The notes beneath the pieces were generated by a model, which was not told the origin of the DNA, did no database searches, and saw only the letters and a list, made by a program, of their open reading frames with translations. From the NCBI GenBank assembly GCA_937949945.1, contig CALFEQ010000006.1:24270-88269 (forward strand): a stretch of DNA of 64,000 bases. The letters are read 5' to 3'. Positions 54,652 to 63,791 of the stretch are shown here, piece by piece (the first letter of the stretch is position 1; the number at the start of each line of letters is the position of its first letter). Position numbers and translations under genes: made by a program. This stretch comes from an uncultured Myxococcales bacterium (GTDB lineage Bacteria > Myxococcota_A > Polyangia > Polyangiales > Polyangiaceae).

Positions 54652-55356
54652 CTACTTCACGACGCGGAGATACGGCGGGAGCTCACGCTTGGGCCGCGTG
54701 CCCGGACCGGACGGACCGCGCGGCGGGGCCGGCGGCGGAGGGTTCTCTCGCCTCTCGTCGAGGCTCTCGACCCGGGGAGAGGACTTCTCCGGCGAAGGAA
54801 TCGCGACGAGGACCGGTCGAGCCGGCGGCGCCGCTCCTTCTTCCTTCTTCTTCTTGGAGCGCTTCGACTTCGTCGCGCGATCGGTCGACGCGACGTCGCG
54901 CTCGGACTCGCGCGGTGCGTCCCCCTGCTGCCGCGCCTTGCTCTTGCTGCTCGGCGTGCGCTCGCTGCCGGGAGACGAAGAGGGCTCGTCACGGACGGGC
55001 GTGAGGCGACGCTGCTCCTCGGCGACGCGGACCGCGAGCTCCTGCGGCATGTCGTCGGGCCACACCATCCCGCGACCGTCTTCCCCCACCATCGCGAACA
55101 CGCTCATCCATGGGACGACGCAGAAGAACGGCCGACGATTGAACGAGAGCGTGCAGCTCATGCTCTCGTCGTCGAGGCGAAGGTCCGGGATCGGCACCGG
55201 CATGTTCAGGCCGATCTTCAGGATGAGGCGCGGCTCCTTGCGGAACTGCGGAGGAACCACGACCCCCTTCGCCCGCGGGTCGAGGTAAACGTCCACGTTC
55301 GAGCGCTCGAGCAGCGCGAGCGCGACCTCCTTCTTCGGTGGTAGGAGCTGGGTCAT
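54652..55356 (-). CDS. sspB: ClpXP adaptor SspB
   Basis: Stringent starvation protein B family: binds the ssrA tag and delivers tagged proteins to ClpXP. Residues 1-115 are the SspB fold (LLERSNVDVYLDPRAKGVVV, PDLRLDDESMSCTLSFNRRP, FFCVVPWMSVFAMVGEDGRG). A long disordered linker follows, with SKRSKKKKEEG. The extreme C-terminus PPYLRVVK matches the ClpX-docking (XB) tail of E. coli SspB, which ends LRVVK. The linker (about 110 aa) is longer than in E. coli SspB. The ssrA gene is 8 kb away in this window. TAGAAG and GAGG precede the start. Confidence 0.9.
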   Translation of the reverse strand: MTQLLPPKKEVALALLERSNVDVYLDPRAKGVVVPPQFRKEPRLILKIGLNMPVPIPDLRLDDESMSCTLSFNRRPFFCVVPWMSVFAMVGEDGRGMVWPDDMPQELAVRVAEEQRRLTPVRDEPSSSPGSERTPSSKSKARQQGDAPRESERDVASTDRATKSKRSKKKKEEGAAPPARPVLVAIPSPEKSSPRVESLDERRENPPPPAPPRGPSGPGTRPKRELPPYLRVVK

Positions 55357-55400
55357 CCTCGACTCCTCACCCTTCTAGCGCGCCTTGCCTTCGTCTGCCA

Positions 55401-56207
55401 GTGTCGCGGTCGACGGCCGACTCCCCGTCCACCATTCGGTCGTCGCCGACCTTCGAGCCCCATTCCGTGTCGTCCCCGTCCGACTTCGCCCCGGTCGATC
55501 CGCCCTCGGCCGATTCTTCTTCCGAGCGAGCTCCCTCGTCGCGCGTCGTGATGCTCGACGTACCTGCGATGCCGTGCGTCGTTCGCGAAGGCGTCTTCGA
55601 CGCCTTCGGCTGGTGCGCGAGCGACGTGCTCGAGTGGAGGCTGCCGGCCCCGCCCCGCGACTCGCTCGTGATGAGCGAGCGGATCGGCGGGGACAACCCG
55701 CCCGGCCTCGTCTTCGTATTCCGCGACGAAGCTCATGAGAAGTGTCCCGGATTGCCGCGGGAGCTCGCGTGTCTCCACGCGTTCGGCTACGGCCTGACCG
55801 ACGAGATGGCGCTCGCCCCGTGGGCGATCGACGACGCGACGGATCTGCTCTTCGAGCACCGTGCGAGACCCCGCGACGTCTTCTGGCTCGCGGCGAGCTC
55901 GCTCGAGGCGCTCTATTGGGGGCTTCACGACTGGGCGCACTTCCACAACCACGGTCCATTCGACCAGCCGGCGATGACCGAGCTCCAGTGCGATCTCTGC
56001 GCATTGGCATGGCTGCGGATGAATGCCGAGCGCATCGGGCTCGACGACGCCTGCTTGTCGCGCGTCGCGCGCGATCTCGCCGCGCTCTCGCGCAGACGCT
56101 TCGCCGAGGAGCGCGTGGCCCCGCCCACGGACGACCTCGAGGGACTGTTCCTCGGACCGTATCCGAGCCCCCTCACGGCCGGGCGACCCGGATCGTGGCG
56201 ATCGTGA
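55401..56207 (+). CDS. Conserved protein with HDWAHFHNH motif
   Basis: Unknown 268-aa protein. A Ser/Pro-rich N-terminal about 50 residues leads to a folded region: RVVMLDVPAMPCVVREGVFD, VFRDEAHEKCPGLPRELACL, SSLEALYWGLHDWAHFHNHG, TELQCDLCALAWLRMNAERI. Four His in HDWAHFHNH and the Cys pair CDLC look like a metal site, but I know no family with this order. The start is uncertain: GTG 55401 (following TAGCGC), ATG 55551, or a longer frame from 55338 that overlaps the divergent sspB start. GC3 is high from about 55400, so I chose 55401. Confidence 0.6.
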   Translation: MSRSTADSPSTIRSSPTFEPHSVSSPSDFAPVDPPSADSSSERAPSSRVVMLDVPAMPCVVREGVFDAFGWCASDVLEWRLPAPPRDSLVMSERIGGDNPPGLVFVFRDEAHEKCPGLPRELACLHAFGYGLTDEMALAPWAIDDATDLLFEHRARPRDVFWLAASSLEALYWGLHDWAHFHNHGPFDQPAMTELQCDLCALAWLRMNAERIGLDDACLSRVARDLAALSRRRFAEERVAPPTDDLEGLFLGPYPSPLTAGRPGSWRS

Positions 56208-56611
56208 ACCAGGCGCGCCCTCCTGCTCGATCCATCTCGTCACGCCGGCGCGGCGGCGCGCGTCGACGAACGCCGCGGATCGCACCCCAACCGCGCGGAC
56301 TCTCGTCGATGGCGCCCGGGCGCACGGATGGCACGACGCGTGGATGAGTGTCCGTCAGCGCACCGCGGCTCGTAGCACGGGGCGAGCCAGGTGCGCCGGG
56401 TCGTCACAACCGAGCAACCGACCTGGGCGATGGCGCCCCCGCGCGGGACCTCGAGTTCCGCGCGGGGACGCTGTCGACGATTTGCGTCGACGCTGCGCGT
56501 CGCCGATGCCTCGCACCGCTCGGCCGCGTGATCGTTGGTGCTCTTCCCGCTCGCCTCGGCGCTCGGGTCGCGGCCGGCGACGCTCTGCGTCGCGGCAAAG
56601 AGACCGCGCGC
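56208..56611. other. Gap between convergent genes; no convincing gene
   Basis: About 404 bp with short overlapping frames in several phases, none with a coding-like product, signal or neighbour support. I see no RNA gene, repeat or terminator here. Confidence 0.5.
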
Positions 56612-57394
56612 TCAGCTCCGTCGCGGACGTCCCTTCGCCGCCGTCGTCAGGTAGGCGTGCACGGAGAACGGCAAGAGCTGCGATAGGCGCGTCAAGAACC
56701 TCAGCGGCGGCGGGAAGGCGATCATGCCGGGCGCGTGCTCGAGCCGATCGGCGATGTAGCGCGCGGCCTTCTCTGCGTCCCACATGAACGGCTTCGGGTG
56801 CTTGCTCTTCGCCGTCATGGGCGTGTCGACGAAGCCAGGCTGCACGTCCGTGATCGCGAGGCCGGACGATGCCAGATCGATGCGGAGCCCTTCGATGAAG
56901 GTCGAGAGCGCGGCCTTGCTGGCGGAGTAATCGGCCGATCCGGGCAGCGCGCGCCGGCCGGCGAGGCTCGAGACGCCGACGAGGTGACCGTGCCCGCGCG
57001 CGAGCATGACCGGGATCGCCCCGAGCAGCGTCGCCATCGCGCCGCGGACGTTGACGTCGATCGTCCGGACCATGTCTTCGAGCGTGAGCTTCGCGGCATT
57101 CGCCGTGGAGCCGACGCCTGCGTTCGCGACGACCATGTCGACCGATCCGAGCATCTCCTCGGCACGCTTCGCGATTTCATGGGCCGCCGCCGCGTCGGAG
57201 ACGTCGCAGACGAGATGGCTCGCGCGTCCGCCGGTCGCGCGGATCTGCTCGCAGAGCGATGCGAGCTCCGCCTCACGCCTCGCGGTCACGAGCACGTGCG
57301 CGCCCCGCCGGGCGTACTCGATCGCGAGCGCGCGACCGATCCCGCTCGACGCGCCGGTGATGACGACGGTGCTCGGCTTCACGACCTTCGCCAT
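56612..57394 (-). CDS. Short-chain dehydrogenase/reductase
   Basis: Classical NAD(P)-dependent SDR of 260 aa. Cofactor motif TGASSGIGRALAIEYARRGA; NAG motif VVANAGVGST; catalytic Ser in VGVSSLAGRR and YxxxK in ADYSASKAALS; C-terminal LAITDVQPGFVDTPMTA. The end has a hydrophobic stretch and KGRPRRS, suggesting membrane contact as in sterol or fatty-acid SDRs of this shape. TAGCGT lies 13 nt upstream and shares its TA with the PLD promoter. Confidence 0.93.
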   Translation of the reverse strand: MAKVVKPSTVVITGASSGIGRALAIEYARRGAHVLVTARREAELASLCEQIRATGGRASHLVCDVSDAAAAHEIAKRAEEMLGSVDMVVANAGVGSTANAAKLTLEDMVRTIDVNVRGAMATLLGAIPVMLARGHGHLVGVSSLAGRRALPGSADYSASKAALSTFIEGLRIDLASSGLAITDVQPGFVDTPMTAKSKHPKPFMWDAEKAARYIADRLEHAPGMIAFPPPLRFLTRLSQLLPFSVHAYLTTAAKGRPRRS

Positions 57395-57407
57395 TCTTTC
57401 CGCGGAG

Positions 57408-57417
57408 ACGCTAGCTT
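57408..57417. promoter_or_regulatory. Overlapping divergent -10-like boxes
   Basis: ACGCTAGCTT gives TAGCTT on the plus strand (10 nt before ATG 57428) and TAGCGT on the minus strand (13 nt before ATG 57394), so both promoters share the central TA. Co-regulation or mutual exclusion of the SDR and PLD genes would follow if both are used. Confidence 0.45.
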
Positions 57418-57427
57418 GCCGGCGTGG

Positions 57428-58783
57428 ATGTGCTCCATCCTTCCTGGCGCTGAAATGTGGAGGAGACGTACGGCCGAGCACGCTCGAAGGCGCCCCCTTC
57501 TCGCGGCGATTGTCGCGGTCGTCGCGCTGACCGCATGCGCATCCGCGCCTCGGAGCCCTCACGGCGACGCTGCGCCTCGAGGCGCGTCCCCGGTCGCGAC
57601 CGCGACGCACGGCCCCGAGGCCGAGGGCGCGCTCGCCGAGATCGAGCTCGTCGAGTCGGCGCCCGTCGAGACGACGCTCGACCACGCGGACCTGCGCGAC
57701 GCCGCCGTCGTCTGGCCCGAGATGATCGATCGCGCGAAGCGCACGCTCGACATCGGCCAGTTCTACGCGAGCGAGGCCGAGGGCGCCGCCGCCCCGACGA
57801 GCCTCCTCCGCCCGGTCATCGAGGCGATCGAGCGAGCCGTCGCGCGGGGCGTGCGCGTGCGCTTCCTCGCGGACGCGCTCTTCGCGTCGGAGTACGGTAG
57901 GACGCTGGATCGCCTGCGCGCCGCGGGCGTCTCGGTCCGGATCCTCGACGCGGGCTCGCGGTACGGCGGCGTGCAGCACGCGAAGTACTTCGTCGTCGAC
58001 GGGCAGGAGGCGTTCGTCGGCAGCCAGAACTTCGACTGGCGCGCGCTCGCGCACATCCAGGAGATCGGGGTACGCCTCCGCTCGGCCCCGCTCGCCGGCG
58101 CCCTGCTCGACGTCTTCGAGACGGACTGGGCGCTCGCCGACCCGGCGACGCCCGCGAGCGCGCGAGCACGCTCGGGGCCGCCGAGGGTGCGCGTGAAGAC
58201 CAGCACGGGCGAGCTCGTGACGCTCTGGGCCGACCCGAAGGGCTGGCTGCCGGACGAGTCGTCGTGGGATCTCGACGGGCTCGTCGCGCTCCTCGAACGC
58301 GCGCGGACCTCCATCGACTTGCAGGTCCTGCACTACTCGACGCAGAACCGCGACAAGAGCCCGTTCCCGACGCTCGACGACGCCCTCCGCCGCGCGGCCG
58401 CTCGCGGCGTCCGCGTGCGCCTGCTCGTCTCGCACTGGGGAGCGCGAGAAGGACGCCACACCCGCGCGTCGATCGACGCGCTCTCGAAGGTCCCGAACGT
58501 CGAGGTCAGGGTGCTGACCGTGCCGCCATGGTCCGGCGGAGAGATCCCGTATGCGCGCGTCGCGCACGCGAAGTACATGGTCGTGGACGACCACGTCGCG
58601 TGGATCGGCACGAGCAACTGGGAGGGCGACTACTTCCTGAAGAGCCGCAACCTCGCCGTCGTCGCCGAAGGCGGCGCCCTTCCGCCGAGGCTCCGGCAGG
58701 TCTTCGACCACGGCTGGTCGAGCTCCTATGCGACGCCGCTCGCGTCGTACGCGCACGTGCCGAGCGGCCCGGCCGCCGACTGA
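57428..58783 (+). CDS. Phospholipase D-like lipoprotein
   Basis: Envelope-anchored member of the PLD superfamily, 451 aa. The signal peptide LLAAIVAVVALTACAS has a lipobox Cys. Two HxK(x)4D active sites are complete: HAKYFVVDGQEAFVGSQNFD (about 190) and AHAKYMVVDDHVAWIGTSNW (about 385). It may cleave phospholipids or make cardiolipin; the layout is closest to phosphatidylserine/cardiolipin-synthase-like PLDs. An alternative start is ATG 57455. It converges with the CoA-binding gene, 25 bp apart. Confidence 0.9.
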   Translation: MCSILPGAEMWRRRTAEHARRRPLLAAIVAVVALTACASAPRSPHGDAAPRGASPVATATHGPEAEGALAEIELVESAPVETTLDHADLRDAAVVWPEMIDRAKRTLDIGQFYASEAEGAAAPTSLLRPVIEAIERAVARGVRVRFLADALFASEYGRTLDRLRAAGVSVRILDAGSRYGGVQHAKYFVVDGQEAFVGSQNFDWRALAHIQEIGVRLRSAPLAGALLDVFETDWALADPATPASARARSGPPRVRVKTSTGELVTLWADPKGWLPDESSWDLDGLVALLERARTSIDLQVLHYSTQNRDKSPFPTLDDALRRAAARGVRVRLLVSHWGAREGRHTRASIDALSKVPNVEVRVLTVPPWSGGEIPYARVAHAKYMVVDDHVAWIGTSNWEGDYFLKSRNLAVVAEGGALPPRLRQVFDHGWSSSYATPLASYAHVPSGPAAD

Positions 58784-58808
58784 GCCCGCCGAGCTCGTCG
58801 CGCGACCG

Positions 58809-59315
58809 TCAGCCCTTCTCTCCGGTCTCGCCGCGGCGCAGCGCCTGCCGGAGGCGCAGCTCGACCATCAGGCAGCGGTCCTGGACCACGGTGATGCCCG
58901 CCTCGGCGAGTCGGTTCGCGAACGCGTCGTCACGGATCTGCTGCTGCAGCCAGACGGCACGCGGCTTGGCGGCGAGCAGATCGTCGAGGTGCTGTCCGAG
59001 ATCCTTCGAGCGGCGGAAGACGTTCACCAGATCGACCGGCGGCGGCACGTCGGCGATCCGCCGGTAGACGGGCCGGCCGAGGATCTCCTTCACCTCGGGG
59101 AAGTAGACGGGCACGGGGACGACGTCGAACCCCATCTCGACGAGGTAGCGCGGTACGTAGAACGCCGGCTGATCGGCCTGCGCCTCCGTCTTGATGCCCA
59201 GCACCGCGATGCGCCGCGTGCCCTCGAGGAGCTTGGTGATCGCGTCGAAGTCGTCGATGACGAGCGGGTGCAACGTCTGCTCCTTTACCACGTCCGTTGG
59301 ATGCTCCACGCGCAC
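58809..59315 (-). CDS. CoA-binding domain protein (YccU-like)
   Basis: A 168-aa Rossmann-type CoA-binding protein of the YccU family. It contains IAVLGIKTEAQADQPAFYVP, YLVEMGFDVVPVPVYFPEVK, GRPVYRRIADVPPPVDLVNV and AVWLQQQIRDDAFANRLAEA. Role unknown; may sense acyl-CoA. The start is one of two adjacent GTGs (59315 or 59309). It lies 23 bp after the sirtuin gene on the same strand, a suggestive pair because sirtuins act on acyl-lysines derived from acyl-CoA (inference). Confidence 0.88.
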   Translation of the reverse strand: MRVEHPTDVVKEQTLHPLVIDDFDAITKLLEGTRRIAVLGIKTEAQADQPAFYVPRYLVEMGFDVVPVPVYFPEVKEILGRPVYRRIADVPPPVDLVNVFRRSKDLGQHLDDLLAAKPRAVWLQQQIRDDAFANRLAEAGITVVQDRCLMVELRLRQALRRGETGEKG

Positions 59316-59338
59316 GGCGGGTCGCGGGCCTCGACCCG

Positions 59339-60037
59339 CTATCCCGCGAGCTCCGCCAAGACCTCGCTCGCCTTCCCGCGCAGGCGATGCTGGTACAGGT
59401 GGCTGAGCGGCGTGTCCTCGAGGTTGATCTCCACCGTCACCGCGCCGCGAGCGACCGCGATGCGAGGCAGCTCCGCGGCGGGGTACACGACGGCGGACGT
59501 CCCGACGCTGACCAGCAGATCGCACTGCGCGAGCGCCTCCTGCGCGCGCCCGATGACGCGGTGGTCGAGCGGATCCTCGAACCACACGATGTCCGGACGC
59601 CAATACGCGCCGCACGAGCACTTGCGCGGGTTCATCGGGATGGTCTCGTCGGGCCTGACGATGCGCTCGGCGTCGCAGCGCACGCGCCACAAGCTGCCGT
59701 GGAGCTCGATGACGTCCTTCGCGCCCGCGCGCTGGTGCATGCCGTCGATGTTCTGCGTGATGACGACCGTCTTCGGCTTCGCCTGCTGCACGCGCGCGAC
59801 GACGAAGTGCCCGGGGTTCGGCTGGCACTTGCTCACGAGCTCGCGGCGCTTGTCGTGAAAGTCCCAGACTTTGTCCGGATCGCGATCGAACGCCCGCTGG
59901 CACGCGTAGTCCTCGTAGTCGTACTGCGCCCAGATCCCGCCTTTGCCGCGGTACGTCGGGATCCCGCTCTCGGCGGACATGCCAGCGCCCGTGAAGAAGA
60001 CGATGCGTTCGAAGTCGGCGAATCGGATCTTGGCCAC
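59339..60037 (-). CDS. cobB: NAD-dependent deacylase (sirtuin)
   Basis: Sir2-family deacylase of 232 aa. NAD site FFTGAGMSAESGIPTYRG; TQNIDGMHQRAG; catalytic His in VIELHGSLWRV; SVGTSAVVYPAAELP. The zinc ribbon has only three of the usual four Cys (VRCDAE, then KCSCGAYWRPD), so metal binding is changed or absent. Start GTG with GGAGG 8 nt upstream, one of the clear Shine-Dalgarno sites in the window. Probably an operon with the CoA-binding gene. Confidence 0.9.
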   Translation of the reverse strand: MAKIRFADFERIVFFTGAGMSAESGIPTYRGKGGIWAQYDYEDYACQRAFDRDPDKVWDFHDKRRELVSKCQPNPGHFVVARVQQAKPKTVVITQNIDGMHQRAGAKDVIELHGSLWRVRCDAERIVRPDETIPMNPRKCSCGAYWRPDIVWFEDPLDHRVIGRAQEALAQCDLLVSVGTSAVVYPAAELPRIAVARGAVTVEINLEDTPLSHLYQHRLRGKASEVLAELAG

Positions 60038-60121
60038 GCGGACCTCCAGCGATGGAACGACGGCAGCGGTAGCGCCGATAGCGTAGAGCGTACCGCCGCA
60101 GAGGGCGACGTCCTCCGACGG

Positions 60122-61921
60122 TCAACGCTTCTGACGCCGGAACACCACCGTGCGGCGCGTCGCCTTGGGAGGCAGCGGCTTCGCGGTGCTCGTGACGACG
60201 ATGCGCTGGAGCGGCTCGATGGGAATGACGCGCGGCTCGCCGTCGACCTTCCACGCAGGGCCGTCCGAGTACGGGAACACCCAGGGCGCGGTCGGCGCGA
60301 GCCCCACCGCGACGAACGCGTCTTCGTTCGCGCGGCCGAGCACCTCGGCGCCGTTGTCGAGCTCGGTGACGGCCGCGATCGTCGTGGGCTCGAACCCCTC
60401 GCGCCGCAGCCTGCGCGCGAGCGTGACGAGATCGGTCTGCACCTTGAGCGCGGCCGGGTCGGTCACGCCTTGGAGCCCGAAGAGCCAGAACGGCAGCTTC
60501 GCCCGCGCGAGCCCGCCGACCGCCTCCGCGCCCTCGACGCGCCATTTGTGCGCTCCGGAGAAGGCGCACACGGCCGCGGTAGCCCGGTCGAGCGCCGCGG
60601 TGCAGAACGAGAAGACATCGGCGGGCGCTTCTCCGACGAGCGCGCCCGGCGCGGCCACCGAGAGCGCGACGAGGCGCGCATCCGGATCGGCGTCGAGCGC
60701 CGGGGTGTTCGTCACCGTGATCACCGCCTCGGGGATCGCGCTCGCGAGCAAGAGGTTCTTCGCGTTCCAGCCGTGGTCAGCCGGCGCGACGGCGCCCGCC
60801 GCGAGCGGCATCTGCGCTTGCTCGGCGATCTCGTGGAGCCCGGCCAGCCCTCCGACCCGAGCAGCCGGCCCGATCAAGACGGCGACTCGCCCAGGCTCCC
60901 CGGCGTCGCTCCGATTGCGCACCGCGAGCGCGAGCTTCTCCGTCGACGTGCACCATCCGACGTTTCCGGCCGCGGGCCCCACCGCGCTCGCTCCACGTTC
61001 GAGACGCAAGCTCGGCCTGTCTTGCGGATCCTCCGGCGCGAGCACGACGCAGCTGGCCGCGGGGATCTCGACGACACCGAACGGCGCCCGAGGCTCGATC
61101 GTCGATACGAGCGCGAACCCGACGTCGCGCAGCACGGCGCGCGCGGGCTCCTTCGCGAGCCAGGCGTCGCTCGCGGCCGCGTCGACCGGCGTCGACGCGC
61201 TCGGCCCGTCGGGCCGTTGCGCCTGCTGCGCCCATCGCTTCGACGCGAGCCATGCATCCAGCGAGTCCTCCGCGCATGCCTCGTCGGACCGTCCGGCCGC
61301 GCCGGGTTGGAACGGCAGGAACGCGAACGCGCGCGAGCCGCCGATCGCGCGCGCGTCGGCGCGAAGCAGGACGATGCCCTCGCCCGGCTCGGTGTCCGAG
61401 GTGACGCTCACGCGCCCGCCTTCGCAGAGGCAGGTGATGACGGGCGCCGGGCCTTCGACCTCCCCGCCCGCATGCGCGATCTTCACGCGGGCGCCCGCCG
61501 CCGTCGTGGCCGCGAGCACGCAGCCCTCGGGCACGTTCGCTTCGAGCTTCGACGGCTCGCCGCGCCCGGTCGAGTCGACGAGCACGAACCCCATCGCGCG
61601 GTACGGCGCGCCCGCCTGCTCGAGCCGAGCACGCCGCGCGAGCTCGCTCCGGAAGAACAGGACGATCGCGGTCGCGAGCGCCAACGCGAGGACGCTCCCG
61701 CTCCCGATGACGAGCATTCGCTTGCGCACGCGGGCGGCCTCCGCCCGCGCGACGGCCTCTTGCTCCTGCAGTCGCTTCGCCCGCCGCTCCTCGTCCTCCC
61801 GTCGGAGCCGCTCCGACTCCGGATGCCGTCCGTGGAGGATCGACAGCGCGCGCTCGACCTCGGCGAGCCCCTCTCGGGTCGCATCGCTCGGATCCTGCTT
61901 CGACGAGGGAGGGCCGGGCAT
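60122..61921 (-). CDS. Single-pass membrane protein of unknown function
   Basis: A 599-aa protein. Residues 1-70 are cytoplasmic with a charged coiled coil (LRREDEERRAKRLQEQEAVA), then one membrane segment (MLVIGSGSVLALALATAIVLFF), then a large extracytoplasmic region of about 490 residues. That region has repeated beta-like blocks with Cys (GPAPVITCLCEGGRVSVTSD, EIPAASCVVLAPEDPQDRPS, DVFSFCTAALDRATAAVCAF). The final RRTVVFRRQKR is basic. No family recognised; myxobacterial proteins of this shape sometimes follow Ser/Thr kinases. Confidence 0.7.
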   Translation of the reverse strand: MPGPPSSKQDPSDATREGLAEVERALSILHGRHPESERLRREDEERRAKRLQEQEAVARAEAARVRKRMLVIGSGSVLALALATAIVLFFRSELARRARLEQAGAPYRAMGFVLVDSTGRGEPSKLEANVPEGCVLAATTAAGARVKIAHAGGEVEGPAPVITCLCEGGRVSVTSDTEPGEGIVLLRADARAIGGSRAFAFLPFQPGAAGRSDEACAEDSLDAWLASKRWAQQAQRPDGPSASTPVDAAASDAWLAKEPARAVLRDVGFALVSTIEPRAPFGVVEIPAASCVVLAPEDPQDRPSLRLERGASAVGPAAGNVGWCTSTEKLALAVRNRSDAGEPGRVAVLIGPAARVGGLAGLHEIAEQAQMPLAAGAVAPADHGWNAKNLLLASAIPEAVITVTNTPALDADPDARLVALSVAAPGALVGEAPADVFSFCTAALDRATAAVCAFSGAHKWRVEGAEAVGGLARAKLPFWLFGLQGVTDPAALKVQTDLVTLARRLRREGFEPTTIAAVTELDNGAEVLGRANEDAFVAVGLAPTAPWVFPYSDGPAWKVDGEPRVIPIEPLQRIVVTSTAKPLPPKATRRTVVFRRQKR

Positions 61922-62004
61922 CGCGAGCTGACGTCCGATCGTGGATCGTCGCTCGACGTCGCCACAAGGCGCCAGTTTTGGGCGAGGCCCTTTCGAGGGT
62001 GGAC

Positions 62005-62037
62005 GGCTCGGCTCGAGGCTCGAGGCTCCCCTCCCAG
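62005..62037. repeat. Heptamer tract (GGCTCGA type)
   Basis: GGCTCGA, GGCTCGA, GGCTCCC, CTCCCAG in phase, between the genes at 60122 and 62060. Its unit is the same as the pair embedded in purL. Confidence 0.7.
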
Positions 62038-62059
62038 CCCCCGCGTGGTCTCGCCGGCG

Positions 62060-62455
62060 TCAACCCTTGCGGGAAGCCCACCGCGCGGCGCGCAGCGCGG
62101 CCTCTTTCTCGGCCGTGGTCTCTTCGAGGAGCTCCTCGGCCTCCTCGCTCTCCTCGCTCCACCCGCGCCCCTCGTCGACGGGCTCCGGGGGCAAGCTCGC
62201 GTCGTCCTCGAGCACGAGGAACGGCCCGCCGTTCTCGTCGTCGACGACCTCGTCCTCCGCGTTCTCGTACGCCGACTCGGCGGCCGTCGCCGACGCGACG
62301 AACTCCTCCGCGAACGCTTCGGCGTCCGCCACCGGCAACGGCTCGAGCGTACCAAGGTTGTCCGGCACGAACGCGTTCCCGTCGTCCGGCCGCGACCGCG
62401 GCGTGACCGGCTCGAACGAACGCTGCCGACGCTCGCTCCGTCGCGTCTTCTTCAT
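62060..62455 (-). CDS. Small acidic protein of unknown function
   Basis: A 131-aa strongly acidic, helical protein (VADAEAFAEEFVASATAAES, ESEEAEELLEETTAEKEAAL) starting KKTRRSERRQRSFEPVTPRS, a basic N-terminus. No signal or motif. The charge split could suit binding to nucleic acid or a basic partner, but this is a guess. A weak call; it is the only coding-like frame in the region. Confidence 0.5.
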   Translation of the reverse strand: MKKTRRSERRQRSFEPVTPRSRPDDGNAFVPDNLGTLEPLPVADAEAFAEEFVASATAAESAYENAEDEVVDDENGGPFLVLEDDASLPPEPVDEGRGWSEESEEAEELLEETTAEKEAALRAARWASRKG

Positions 62456-62672
62456 GCGCGTCGAGTCGTGCAAGGGATGCGCCCCAAGGGTCGCAGCCGC
62501 GCGACCTCGTCGACGATCGACGTTGCGGCGAAGATCCGCGCACGAACCGCGTGGCCTACGAGAGCTCGTCCCTCTCTGCGCGCGACCTCGGCGGCGGCGA
62601 CGTCGCCGTTCGACACACCGGTCACGAGGCCGCACGCCACAGTGACGCCACGGCGTCGCGACGCTCGCGATG

Positions 62673-63278
62673 TCAGTCCTCGTCCTCGTCGTCGTCGTCG
62701 TCGGACATCGACGGCGAGTCGGGCTCGTCCGCCGGCCGCACCGAGAACGACGTGCTCGCCGTGCACTGGCCGGAGCAGTTCGTGCCCGAGATCACCCGGT
62801 CCCGGTACCGCCACGAGAGCCTTTCACGGGCGGGCTTGCCGGAGACGAGGACCTTGCCGGAGATCACCGCGTCCGTCCCCCAGCGGCAGCCGTCCTCCCA
62901 GTCGAGCTCGGTCGAATACTCGAGCTCGACCTCACCGTTGGTGATCTTCCCCTTATACCGATCCGGCCCGAACACCGCCTCCGCCGGCCCGTCGCCCCCG
63001 CATGCGTAGTGAAGCAGGCCTTCTCCCTGACTGATGTGCTCGTCGAGGTAACAGCCGGGCATCGACTTCTGGATGGGCGCCGCGAGCAGCCGCACGGTGC
63101 ACGTGTCGTCCGGGCTCCGCTCCCCGGTCGTCGCGATGTCACCGGTCGAGCTCCCGATCGGCGCGATCGCGAGATCCACCGGCGCGTACACCGTCCCGCG
63201 CCGCGCGCCCGTGCAAGCCACGCCGAGCGACGCGAGCACGACCGCGCCAGCGACGCTCCTCGACCACGAGGAAGCCAT
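62673..63278 (-). CDS. Lipoprotein with acidic C-terminal tail
   Basis: A 201-aa lipoprotein (VAGAVVLASLGVACTG lipobox) with Cys pairs (CTVRLLAAPIQKSMPGCYLD, GCRWGTDAVI, SGTNCSGQCTAS) and beta-rich strands (KGKITNGEVELEYSTELDWE). The end is DDDDDEDED, unusual for a lipoprotein and perhaps metal-binding. Function unknown. TAGCAT lies 8 nt before the ATG. The first gene upstream of ssrA, divergent from it. Confidence 0.75.
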   Translation of the reverse strand: MASSWSRSVAGAVVLASLGVACTGARRGTVYAPVDLAIAPIGSSTGDIATTGERSPDDTCTVRLLAAPIQKSMPGCYLDEHISQGEGLLHYACGGDGPAEAVFGPDRYKGKITNGEVELEYSTELDWEDGCRWGTDAVISGKVLVSGKPARERLSWRYRDRVISGTNCSGQCTASTSFSVRPADEPDSPSMSDDDDDEDED

Positions 63279-63382
63279 CGATGCGGATGCTACCGCCTCG
63301 CGCGCCTTCGACCTCCTCCATTGTCGCGCGCCTGCCCTCCCTCCTTAAGGAAGGAGCCACCCCGAAGCTCGACCGTCGCCCC

Positions 63383-63411
63383 TTGCGCCCGCGCGCACCA
63401 CGACCTAGGTT
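63383..63411 (+). promoter_or_regulatory. ssrA promoter candidate
   Basis: TTGCGC (63383-63388), 17 bp, TAGGTT (63406-63411), then about 20 bp to the mature 5' end at 63431. Spacing fits a housekeeping sigma promoter and RNase P trimming of a short leader. Confidence 0.6.
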
Positions 63412-63430
63412 CCATGAGCCTCATCGCCAT

Positions 63431-63790
<360 letters not shown>

Positions 63791-63791
63791 G

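Noticed and set aside
59297..62944. 1215-codon plus-strand open frame
   Set aside because: Shadow of the sirtuin, the single-pass membrane protein and neighbouring genes; no motif or domain.
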